Assembly: GCF_020594515.1 (NCBI RefSeq)
Contig: NZ_JAJCTH010000016.1
Span: 62,001-126,000, forward strand
DNA: 64,000 nucleotides
Source: Rhodoferax sp. U2-2l
Lineage (GTDB): Bacteria; Pseudomonadota; Gammaproteobacteria; Burkholderiales; Burkholderiaceae_C
Reading direction: 5' to 3'
Shown here: positions 45,682 through 53,166 of the stretch, piece by piece
How positions within the stretch are numbered: position 1 is the stretch's first letter
How the letters are laid out: the number at the start of each line of letters is the position of its first letter
Made by a program: the position numbers and the translations under genes
The notes under the pieces: generated by a model
Seen by the model: only the letters and a program-made list of their open reading frames with translations
Database searches by the model: none
What the model was told of the DNA's origin: nothing

Positions 45682-46008
45682 TTACAAGGCTTCAGCAAAC
45701 CGGCCGGCCATCAGGATGCTGGCGTGCAGCTTGGTGGTGGCATCGTTGTCCACCTTGGCGGGCGTGTGGTTGGTGAGCAGGCCCCACACCATGTCGTCAT
45801 CCACCCGGAAGCGGCACAGCAGCATCGGGCTGGACGCGATCTTCAAAATCTGCGCGGGTGACAGCATGGCAATCATGTCGGCCGACTCTTCCGAGATGCC
45901 CAGGCGAAACAGTGCCTCAGCCTTGTCGCGACGGATCACGTTTTGCGCCAGCATCAGGTAGGTGAGGTTGGCGTCGCGGATGTCCTGGCTGAGTTGTTCG
46001 TCGTTCAT
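45682..46008 (-). CDS. flhD: FlhD, flagellar master regulator subunit
   Basis: 108 residues, matching FlhD size. LSQDIRDANLTYLMLAQNVIRRDKAEALFRLGISEESADMIAMLSPAQILKIASSPMLLCRFR is strongly FlhD-like. Top of the flagellar hierarchy with FlhC. The last codons lie directly beside the repeated 58-bp element. Its promoter is expected in the large region upstream (46009-46500). Confidence 0.95.
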   Translation of the reverse strand: MNDEQLSQDIRDANLTYLMLAQNVIRRDKAEALFRLGISEESADMIAMLSPAQILKIASSPMLLCRFRVDDDMVWGLLTNHTPAKVDNDATTKLHASILMAGRFAEAL

Positions 46009-46542
46009 GGTGGGCTCCGGGAAAAGGTGTCTAAATATTTGGATGGTGTTTGGGGGCTAATTGCCTCGTTCACCACCATGGAACCGATTCTGAAACGGGG
46101 CGCCAAAAACTTGAATCAGCGTTTGGATGGAGCGGGTGTCAGGCAAAACAGGTCGCTTGTAGGAAAAAGCCTGACAGATTCGCGAGATTGACATCGGCAC
46201 GTTTCAAAACCTCGGCTTGCTCGTGGAGGCGCTGTGGTCATCCGCCGAGCCGATCGCGTGGCGCGAAAAATGGCGGGTCTATCACACCTTGCCCAGCTTT
46301 CTGCCGCAAGAACGCGGCAAATCCCGTGGTCAGAAACGAATTGAACCCCGGCTATGCCGCTTATCGCGCTTTTGCAGCGACGCCATCTCATTAACCTCAC
46401 GGTTGCCTCACTGCCCAAGTAAAGCAGCGAGTGCCAGGGGTGCGGCAGCCGACAGCGGCCAAGCGCCCACGGTGTCGGTCACTGGCAGAAATTCTTGAGA
46501 CCTTTATTTGTTCTATTTGTCGGGAATCGGCAAAACAAGGAC
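46009..46542. other. Long intergenic region between flhD and fliC, probable flhDC control region
   Basis: About 530 bp with no convincing gene. Short open frames on both strands (for example 46217-46498 plus and 46116-46418 minus) lack ribosome sites and recognisable domains. It must hold the flhDC promoter (minus strand), where environmental signals usually act. The base composition is more even than in flanking genes. I could not identify specific operators. Confidence 0.5.
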
Positions 46543-46569
46543 TCAAGCTTTCAAACCTAAGGCCGAAAA
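46543..46569 (+). promoter_or_regulatory. Sigma-28 (FliA) promoter of fliC
   Basis: -35 TCAAGCTT at 46543-46550, 11-nt spacer, -10 GCCGAAAA at 46562-46569, a near match to the FliA consensus. About 100 nt of leader separate it from the fliC ATG, with a TTGGAGC ribosome site just before the start. Confidence 0.85.
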
Positions 46570-46676
46570 CATGTTCAACAGCGGTTCTCTTCTGATTTAT
46601 CGACCGGAAGCCAGCCACAGTTGGCAACACGCTGTTGAAGTGTGTTTTTGTCTAACATTTTTATTGGAGCATCATC

Positions 46677-49175
46677 ATGGTCGCGTCTATCAATTCCAAC
46701 CTACCCGCAGCAGCCGCCGCAATGGGCTACAACAATGCGCAGTCGACAGCCAGCGCTGCCATGAACCGTATCAACACGGGTCTGCGTATCAATAGCGCCA
46801 AAGACGATGCCGCCGGCTCCACCATCCTGACCCAAATCAAAACCCAATACAACAGCAACGTGGTGGCCATCCGCAACACCAACGACGGCGTTTCGCTCAT
46901 GCAAACGGCTGAAGTGGGTGTCAAAGCGATTGAAACCAAGGTGGGTCGCCTGCGTGAACTGGCCATGGCTGCTTCCAACGGCACGCAAACCGCTGCCTCG
47001 CGCGATGCCATGGTCAAGGAAGTCAAACTGCTCCTGACCGACATCAACACCCTGGCTGAAAAGACCAACTTCAACGGCGTGAAACTGTTGGATGGCTCGT
47101 TCAACAACGCCACTTTCCAAGTGGGTGCCAACACAGGCGACACCAAGATGGCGTCTCTTGGCAATGCTTCGGCTTCCAAGATGGGCAGCGCAGACACATC
47201 GGCGGTGACAACAGCACAAAACGCTGGCACAACTGCCTTGAAGGAAGGTGCATTTTCTTTGAATGGCGTGCTGATTGGTCCGTCACTCGCTGCGGCAGAC
47301 ACCGCATCCACGGCTTCAGCCGCTGGCAGCTCGATTGCAAAAGCTGCGGCCGTGAATGCCAGGTCGGCTCAAACGGGTGTGACTGCGACTGTCAATGCAA
47401 CGGAAGTGGGTGGCAAGTCCATGACGGCTGCTGCTCTGACGGGTAGTGCGGTGATCAACGGCGTGACGATTAACTTGCAGACGACGACAGATACGGCTTC
47501 ATCTCGTGCTGCGGTTGTAGCTGCCATCAATGCCAAGGCCATTGAGTCTGGCGTTACCGCCGTCGACACGGGGTCCGACAAAGGTGGCGTGAAGTTGATT
47601 GCGGCCGACGGCCGGAATATCAGCTTGACTTTGAACACGGTAACGGGAGCCGCCACCGGATTGGGCACTTCTGCGGCAAATGGCGTTGCTGAAGTCAGTT
47701 CCGGTTCGATTACGCTCAATTCAGACAAAGCCATTGTGATCACTTCGAACCTGAATGGCGCCGCAGGTACCGGCGGTATCAAGGATGCTGGGTTAACCGT
47801 TGGCACGTTCAAAGCACAAACGGCCTACGCTTCGGCCACTGCGGCGACGGGTGGCGCTGAAAGCATGAAGTCGTTTGCCTCTGGTGACTTCAAGATCAAC
47901 GGCGTCATCGTGGGTGCGTCTCTGGCCACGTCTGACACCGCTTCCTATTCGTTCAAAACGACTGATGCAGCCCCTGCAGATCAGAGGGATTCGAAGGCAA
48001 CCAGTGGTATTTCGCGGGCTGCGGCAATTAATGCGTTGAGCGAGCAAACAGGCGTCACTGCGACCGTTAATGCAACTACAGTTCAAGGTGCCACGTCAAC
48101 CATGACAGTCGGTGCCACCTCGGGCTCGCTGCTAATTAACGGGGTAAGTACGGCGGTGATCACAACCACGGCAAGCAGTACCACCGCACAGAACAGAAAG
48201 GCCACGGTTGATGCCATCAATGCCATCAGTGATCGGACAGGTGTCATTGCCACGGACAGCAATGACGACACGAAAGGCGTGACGCTTAGCGCTGCAGATG
48301 GGCGCAACATCACTGCAGTGCAGGCAAACACGGGCACTTTGACCGCTGCTTCCACTGGCCTTGGCATCGACATGACGGCTGCGGCAGCCACACCATTAGC
48401 GGGTACGGCTATTCCTACGCCAAGCACACGTGCAGGTGTTGCTATGACGGCGGCTGCCTCAAGTGGCACCATAACGATCAACGGTATTGCAACAGCGACC
48501 ATTACAACTACAGGGACCGCTGCTACCGACCGCGATGCGGTGGTCGCTGGCATCAACGCCATCTCAGCCCAAACCGGTGTGGTAGCGAACAACGATGGAA
48601 CAGGCGTTACGCTAACTGCGGCTGATGGCCGTGCAATCGCTGCGCCGACGTATTCGGGTACCTTGGTCACTGCCACCACCGGCCTTAATGGCGGTGCAGC
48701 AACTGTTTCTACTGTCGGTGGCACCTTGATGGGGGGCACTTACACCAGCACCCTGACTTTGTCGTCAGCCAAGGCGTTTACGATTGAGGCTGGAACTACT
48801 GATGCTGGCACAGATGCTTTGAATCTGAAAGTCGGCACCTATGGCGCTGGCCGCAGTGGTGGGTCGTTGGACATGATTGACCTCTCCACCGCCGAAGGCG
48901 CCGTGGCCGCCTTGACGACCATCGACAACGCCATTGCCAGTTTGTCCAATACCAAGTCGGCGATTGGTGCCATCCAGAAGAGCTTCATTGCCACCGCAGA
49001 AGACTTGGCCGGACAGAATTTTGCGCTCAAGGCAACGTCCGACACCATGGAGCAGTCTGACTTTATTGCCGACAATGCCGAGTTGGCCGCTGCATCCTTG
49101 CGTGCTGATGCTGCCAACTATGCCTTCACCAAGGCGCTTGAGCAGCAAAACAAACTGCAAGGCCTGATGCGCTAA
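46677..49175 (+). CDS. fliC: FliC, flagellin (large, with repeated IN-type modules)
   Basis: 832 residues, much longer than many bacterial flagellins. Conserved N-terminal D0/D1 (SINSNLPAAAAAMGYNNAQ, NTGLRINSAKDDAAGSTI, NDGVSLMQTAEVGVKAI) and C-terminal D1/D0 (AIASLSNTKSAIGAIQKSF, RADAANYAFTKALEQQNKLQGLMR) bracket an Ala/Thr/Ser-rich region of about 550 residues. Inside it three modules end in AADGR at residues 309, 539 and 648, each preceded by a GVTA or GVVA stretch, typical of flagellin IN motifs. Main filament subunit, transcribed from a sigma-28 promoter. Confidence 0.95.
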   Translation: MVASINSNLPAAAAAMGYNNAQSTASAAMNRINTGLRINSAKDDAAGSTILTQIKTQYNSNVVAIRNTNDGVSLMQTAEVGVKAIETKVGRLRELAMAASNGTQTAASRDAMVKEVKLLLTDINTLAEKTNFNGVKLLDGSFNNATFQVGANTGDTKMASLGNASASKMGSADTSAVTTAQNAGTTALKEGAFSLNGVLIGPSLAAADTASTASAAGSSIAKAAAVNARSAQTGVTATVNATEVGGKSMTAAALTGSAVINGVTINLQTTTDTASSRAAVVAAINAKAIESGVTAVDTGSDKGGVKLIAADGRNISLTLNTVTGAATGLGTSAANGVAEVSSGSITLNSDKAIVITSNLNGAAGTGGIKDAGLTVGTFKAQTAYASATAATGGAESMKSFASGDFKINGVIVGASLATSDTASYSFKTTDAAPADQRDSKATSGISRAAAINALSEQTGVTATVNATTVQGATSTMTVGATSGSLLINGVSTAVITTTASSTTAQNRKATVDAINAISDRTGVIATDSNDDTKGVTLSAADGRNITAVQANTGTLTAASTGLGIDMTAAAATPLAGTAIPTPSTRAGVAMTAAASSGTITINGIATATITTTGTAATDRDAVVAGINAISAQTGVVANNDGTGVTLTAADGRAIAAPTYSGTLVTATTGLNGGAATVSTVGGTLMGGTYTSTLTLSSAKAFTIEAGTTDAGTDALNLKVGTYGAGRSGGSLDMIDLSTAEGAVAALTTIDNAIASLSNTKSAIGAIQKSFIATAEDLAGQNFALKATSDTMEQSDFIADNAELAAASLRADAANYAFTKALEQQNKLQGLMR

Positions 49176-49202
49176 ACCCTTCGGTTCGGCATGATATGGA
49201 TA

Positions 49203-49232
49203 CCCCGGCCGGTTTCGAACGGCCGGGGTTTT
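49203..49232 (+). terminator. Rho-independent terminator after fliC
   Basis: Perfect 9-bp GC stem CCCCGGCCG / CGGCCGGGG (49203-49211 and 49220-49228) with an 8-nt loop and a TTTT tail. It lies 27 nt after the fliC stop and 20 nt before flaG, so it probably sets a high fliC to flaG-fliD ratio. Confidence 0.88.
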
Positions 49233-49251
49233 CCTACATAAGGAGTTCATC

Positions 49252-49623
49252 ATGAAGTTTGACGTATCCAGCCAAGTCAGCACGCAGATGCCTAAAAGTG
49301 TGATGCCGGCATTGACGCCCGCCGTGGCCGCGGTAGAGTCCCGCAAGCAGAGCGGCGCAGTGGGCGCCGTGGCGCCAGCGCAGGCGGTGGGCCAGGTCTC
49401 GCAAGAAGATCTGTCGCAGGCGGTGAACGACATCAACAAATCCTTGCAGTTTTTGGCCAATGGACTGGTGTTTTCAGTGGATGACAGCAGCAAGCGGCAG
49501 GTGGTGAAGGTGGTTGACAGTCATACCAATGAGGTGATCCGCCAGTTCCCCACCGAGCAGGCGCTGCAATTGGCCAAGGTGCTGGACCAGGTGCTGGGTA
49601 AGTTGTTGAACGAAAAGGCCTGA
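49252..49623 (+). CDS. flaG: FlaG family protein
   Basis: 123 residues. The C-terminal half is the FlaG domain: VNDINKSLQFLANGLVFSVDDSSKRQVVKVVDSHTNEVIRQFPTEQALQLAKVLD. The N-terminal half is variable. FlaG is linked to filament length in some bacteria; its exact role is uncertain. Ribosome site AAGGAG precedes the ATG; fliD follows after 15 nt. Confidence 0.92.
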   Translation: MKFDVSSQVSTQMPKSVMPALTPAVAAVESRKQSGAVGAVAPAQAVGQVSQEDLSQAVNDINKSLQFLANGLVFSVDDSSKRQVVKVVDSHTNEVIRQFPTEQALQLAKVLDQVLGKLLNEKA

Positions 49624-49638
49624 TAACCGGAGATTGAC

Positions 49639-51426
49639 ATGGCATTGATCACCTCGCTGGGTGTCGGCAGCACCCTGGACATGAGTGGCATTGTGGACAA
49701 ACTGGTGGCCATCAGAAAGTCCCCCATTGCCAATTTGATTGCGTCAGAAACCAAAGTCACCGCCAAAGTGTCTGCGTTGGGGCAGATCAAGTCGAAGTTT
49801 GCTGACGTTCAAGACCTGATGGAAAAGCTGCTGCTGCCCAGCGCCTGGGGCGCTCGCACGGCCACCTCAAGCAATACCAGCGTAGCCACCATCAGCGCGA
49901 AAGAGACCGCCAATGTCACCAGTTTTTCGTTGGCAGTGACACAGCTGGCCAAGGAGCAGTCGGCGGCCAGCGCCAAGATCACGGGCGGCCAGGCTGTGGG
50001 CGCGGGTACTTTGAAACTGCGCTTGGGCACCTGGGGGGATGCCGGGGCCGCAGCCAGCGCCAACACCGCGGCGGCCAGCGCGTTGGCCGACGACCAAGCC
50101 GCAGCCACGGCGATCACGGCCTTTGCCTCAGGCGCACCGGCCAACGGCACCACCGCAGGCGCTTATGCCGTGGCCTACACCGCATGGGTGGCGTCGGTGG
50201 GCGCCAATGACCACGCCACGCCAAGCCTGCAAAGTGCTGAAACAGATGCATTGGCGGCACTCGACGCCGCTAAAGCCGCACTGGATCCGGCCGATTTGGC
50301 GGCCCTGGATGCGCTGCCCGCCAGCGTGACCGCTGCGGCCACAGATGCTTCGGCCCTCAAGGGCGCGGCGGTGTCGGCCAGCGCGGGCGCGTTTGTGCCC
50401 AGCACCAGTGCCGATGTGGGCATTGATGTCACGGCAGAAGACACGGTCAGCACCATTGCCGCCAAAATCAACGCGGCCAATGCCGGGGTGACGGCCACGG
50501 TGTTTAACGATGGCACCTCAGACCGGCTGTTGCTGCGCTCGGCCGCCACAGGTGCCGAGTCCGGATTCAGATTGCAGGCGTTTGACACGTCGGACGCCAT
50601 GCTAGTCGGGGGCGACAATTTGTCCCGGATGGCTTTTGATCCAGCCAGTGGCGCTTTTGGCATGAACGGTGCCGGTGCCGGTACGGTGCAATATGCCCAA
50701 GATGCCAAGGCCAGCATCGATGGCTTTGATGTGACGTCGAGCTCCAACAAGCTCGAAGGCAATTTGCCGGGCGTGACCATCAACTTGCTGGCAACAACGG
50801 GCGCTACGCCGTTGACCATGACGATCACCAAAGACACCGCGCCAGCGGTGACGAGTTTGACCGACTTTGTGACCAAGTTCAACGCCTTGACCGACACGCT
50901 GACAGAGCTGTCCAAGTACGACCCTGCCACCAAGGTGGCGGGTGAGTTTCAGGGCGACTCGATGATCTACACGATCGAAAACTCACTCAGAACCCTGATT
51001 GCCTCCAGCAGCCTGGGGGCCTCGATGCAGAGACTGACCGACGTCGGGATTGAGCTCAACGCCCAGGGCAAGCTCTCGCTGAACGTGGCCAAGCTCACCG
51101 TGGCGGCCAACAATGGCAATGCCTTGCAGCAGCTTTTTGCCAATGACAACGGCAACGCCCAGACCAATGGCTTTGCCGTCAAGCTGCGCGATTTGGCTGC
51201 CAGCATGCTGGACACGACGGGCTCGTTGGCCCTGAAAAGTGCGTCACTGCAAAAGGCCCTGGAGACCAACGCCGCCGAGCAACTCAAGACCAGCGATGAG
51301 GTGGCCGCGTTTGAGGCACGGTTGCGTGCCCAGTATGCGGTGATGGACGCGCAGATCAGTCAGAGCAACACGGTGAGCAGGATACTGGCCGCGCAAGTGG
51401 CGGCCTACAACAAAAACACCAGCTAG
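49639..51426 (+). CDS. fliD: FliD, filament cap protein with an Ala-rich insertion
   Basis: 595 residues against roughly 450-480 in many bacteria. N-terminal SLGVGSTLDMSGIVDKLVAIRKSPIANL and C-terminal RLRAQYAVMDAQISQSNTVSRILAAQVAAYNK are the FliD ends; TLTELSKYDP and TDVGIELNAQGKLSL lie in the conserved second half. Residues about 133-251 are a low-complexity Ala/Asp/Ser-rich stretch that accounts for most of the extra length. FliD folds flagellin at the filament tip. Confidence 0.94.
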   Translation: MALITSLGVGSTLDMSGIVDKLVAIRKSPIANLIASETKVTAKVSALGQIKSKFADVQDLMEKLLLPSAWGARTATSSNTSVATISAKETANVTSFSLAVTQLAKEQSAASAKITGGQAVGAGTLKLRLGTWGDAGAAASANTAAASALADDQAAATAITAFASGAPANGTTAGAYAVAYTAWVASVGANDHATPSLQSAETDALAALDAAKAALDPADLAALDALPASVTAAATDASALKGAAVSASAGAFVPSTSADVGIDVTAEDTVSTIAAKINAANAGVTATVFNDGTSDRLLLRSAATGAESGFRLQAFDTSDAMLVGGDNLSRMAFDPASGAFGMNGAGAGTVQYAQDAKASIDGFDVTSSSNKLEGNLPGVTINLLATTGATPLTMTITKDTAPAVTSLTDFVTKFNALTDTLTELSKYDPATKVAGEFQGDSMIYTIENSLRTLIASSSLGASMQRLTDVGIELNAQGKLSLNVAKLTVAANNGNALQQLFANDNGNAQTNGFAVKLRDLAASMLDTTGSLALKSASLQKALETNAAEQLKTSDEVAAFEARLRAQYAVMDAQISQSNTVSRILAAQVAAYNKNTS

Positions 51427-51520
51427 TGCGACCGCCGTGTGATGCGCTGGCGCATTGATTTCTCTTGAGTTTGGGGACGATATGCCGATAAAGAATGTAA
51501 CAAACCAACCAGGAGCTCAA

Positions 51521-51943
51521 ATGTTTACCTCTCCTTCAGCCCGTGCAGCTTCCGCTTACAAACGCGTCCATATCGACACCGGTTTCAGCACCTCCAACCC
51601 GCACCAGATCGTGGTGATGTTGTTTGACGCGTTGTTGCTCTCAGTGGGCACCGCCCGCGCGGCCCTGCGTCAAAATGATGTGGCCACCAAGGGTGTGCAC
51701 ATTGGCAAGGCGGTGAGCATCATTGGTGAGGGCTTGCTGGAGTCGCTGGACTCGGACTCTGATCGCCCCTTGGTGGCGAATCTGAAGAATGTATTTGGTT
51801 ACTGCATCAATCGGCTGACCTACGCCAATATGTACAACGATGATGCGGCGCTTGAAGAAGTGACCCGTTTGATCAAGGTGGTGGCCGACGCCTGGAAAGA
51901 CACCCAAGGCCAAGGTGCATCCGCATTGGCAAATTCCCAGTAA
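51521..51943 (+). CDS. fliS: FliS, flagellin export chaperone
   Basis: 140 residues from the ATG at 51521 with AGGAGC 51511-51516; the in-frame start at 51455 lacks this. Features AYKRVHIDTGFSTSNPHQIVVMLFDALLLSVGTARAAL and SDSDRPLVANLKNVFGYCINRLTYANMYND match FliS. It binds the C-terminus of flagellin in the cytoplasm. Confidence 0.94.
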   Translation: MFTSPSARAASAYKRVHIDTGFSTSNPHQIVVMLFDALLLSVGTARAALRQNDVATKGVHIGKAVSIIGEGLLESLDSDSDRPLVANLKNVFGYCINRLTYANMYNDDAALEEVTRLIKVVADAWKDTQGQGASALANSQ

Positions 51944-51955
51944 ACGGAGTGCATC

Positions 51956-52255
51956 ATGTCACGCCTCTTGATTGACTACTACGCGGCCATTGAAGCCAGC
52001 AGCGCCAAAATGCTTGACGCCGCCAAGTCTGAAGACTGGGAACAGGTGGTGCGATTTGAAGGTGCCTGCGCGGTGCTGATTGAGCAGCTGCGTGAACGGG
52101 CGGCGCAAGAGCAACTGCAGCCCGAGCATCGCGCTGAGAAAACCAAAATCATGCAGCGCATCTTGAACAACGATGCGCAAATCCGTTATTTGGCTGAGCC
52201 CTGGTTGGCGCATTGTGAACCCAACCTGGAAGGACAGCGGCAGTACCTGCACTGA
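51956..52255 (+). CDS. fliT: FliT, flagellar export chaperone for FliD
   Basis: 99 residues, helical. LIDYYAAIEASSAKMLDAAKSEDWEQVVRFEGACAVLIEQLRE and IMQRILNNDAQIRYLAEPWL match FliT family traits. In enterics FliT also inhibits FlhDC. It follows fliS after 12 nt and is the last gene of the filament block, ending before a strong hairpin. Confidence 0.88.
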   Translation: MSRLLIDYYAAIEASSAKMLDAAKSEDWEQVVRFEGACAVLIEQLRERAAQEQLQPEHRAEKTKIMQRILNNDAQIRYLAEPWLAHCEPNLEGQRQYLH

Positions 52256-52268
52256 CCTGAAGCAGCTA

Positions 52269-52318
52269 AAAAAATAGCTGCCAGTTCCCGATGGACAAGG
52301 GGCTGGCAGCTATTTTTT
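52269..52318. terminator. Bidirectional terminator hairpin after fliT
   Basis: Perfect 16-bp inverted repeat (52269-52284 and 52303-52318) with A-run on the left and T-run on the right, so it can end both fliT on the plus strand and the DUF2835 gene on the minus strand. Its core ATAGCT/AGCTAT is shared with the flhC terminator. Confidence 0.88.
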
Positions 52319-52395
52319 GTGTGGAAAGCGACGGCTTGGTTCGCTGGCCCTGACAGCCGTGTTCCAGGCTTCTGGCGGTTTTGCGATCAGGGGCG

Positions 52396-52620
52396 TCAGC
52401 CAGCGAGGCGCTGCAGGCGCGAGCCTTTGTGGTTGTCGTCACAGGTCAGCCTGAAGCGGCCCTGGATGCCGGATTCGGTGACAAATGGGGTGAGCAGCCC
52501 CGCCGGGAACTGGATGGTGACGCCTGTGCTGCATGGCACCACCACCTGTGTGATGGTGCCGCGGTAGTACGCCAGATACTGCTTGGGTGAAATGCTCAAA
52601 TGAAATACAAACTGTTTCAT
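52396..52620 (-). CDS. DUF2835 family protein
   Basis: 74 residues from the ATG at 52620; a start four codons earlier is possible. KQFVFHLSISPKQYLAYYRGTITQVVVPCSTGVTIQFPAGLLTPFVTESGIQGRFRLTCDDNHK matches my memory of DUF2835, a small family of unknown function. It lies between fliT and fliE, 70 nt downstream of fliE on the same strand, so read-through from fliE is possible. Confidence 0.75.
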   Translation of the reverse strand: MKQFVFHLSISPKQYLAYYRGTITQVVVPCSTGVTIQFPAGLLTPFVTESGIQGRFRLTCDDNHKGSRLQRLAG

Positions 52621-52690
52621 GGCCGGGCGCACGCGGTGGTTTTTCAGATGGACGTGCGACCAGCCAACCAGCGGCTGGCCGGGGCGGGCA

Positions 52691-53008
52691 TCACACCTGC
52701 ATATTCATGATGTCGGTATAAGCCTGCACCATGCGGTTGCGCACATGCAGCGTGGCCTGAAAGCCGATTTGTGCTTTCTGGATAGCGACCATGGTTTGCT
52801 CTAGGCTGACCTTGGGGTTTTCCAGTTGGACCTCGCGCTGCAGGCGGCTGGATTCGTTTTGCGCGGCGCTGACCGAGCCCAGGGCGCCTTTCAAGGCACC
52901 GGCAAACCCTTCCGACTCGGCGCCTGTGACCTGGCCTGCGGAGCGTCCGGCGGTCAATTGGGGCCGCAGGCCGACCGGCATGGTGTTGGGGGTGAGTCTG
53001 AGGTCCAT
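52691..53008 (-). CDS. fliE: FliE, MS ring-rod junction protein
   Basis: 105 residues from the ATG at 53008, which has AGGA eight nt upstream; the ATG at 53017 would leave less room for a ribosome site. GFAGALKGALGSVSAAQNESSRLQREVQLENPKVSLEQTMVAIQKAQIGFQATLHVRNRMVQAYTDIMNMQV is standard FliE. Joins the MS ring to the rod. Divergent from fliF. Confidence 0.95.
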   Translation of the reverse strand: MDLRLTPNTMPVGLRPQLTAGRSAGQVTGAESEGFAGALKGALGSVSAAQNESSRLQREVQLENPKVSLEQTMVAIQKAQIGFQATLHVRNRMVQAYTDIMNMQV

Positions 53009-53088
53009 GGGGTGCATCCTAGCAAGGCCGTTTGCAAAACATAAATTTGAAGTGAGGGGTAAAACCCGCTCTTATCAAGCTCATGTTT

Positions 53089-53121
53089 TCGGATGCGTGT
53101 CAAATAATCATCCGCATCCGA
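53089..53121. repeat. Perfect 9-bp inverted repeat between fliE and fliF
   Basis: Arms TCGGATGCG (53089-53097) and CGCATCCGA (53113-53121) are separated by 15 nt that are A/T-rich. It is centred in the 158-bp divergent spacer and could be an operator serving both genes; no known regulator site is recognised. Confidence 0.55.
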
Positions 53122-53166
53122 GTTGCGATACACCTTGTAGTGAGCACCCCTTAACGGAAGAACCCC

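Noticed and set aside
46116..46418. Minus-strand open frame of 100 codons upstream of flhD
   Set aside because: Arg/Ser/Cys-rich translation with no family resemblance and no ribosome site.
46217..46498. Plus-strand open frame of 93 codons upstream of fliC
   Set aside because: No ribosome site, no recognisable domain, and the minus strand is equally open; composition looks non-coding.
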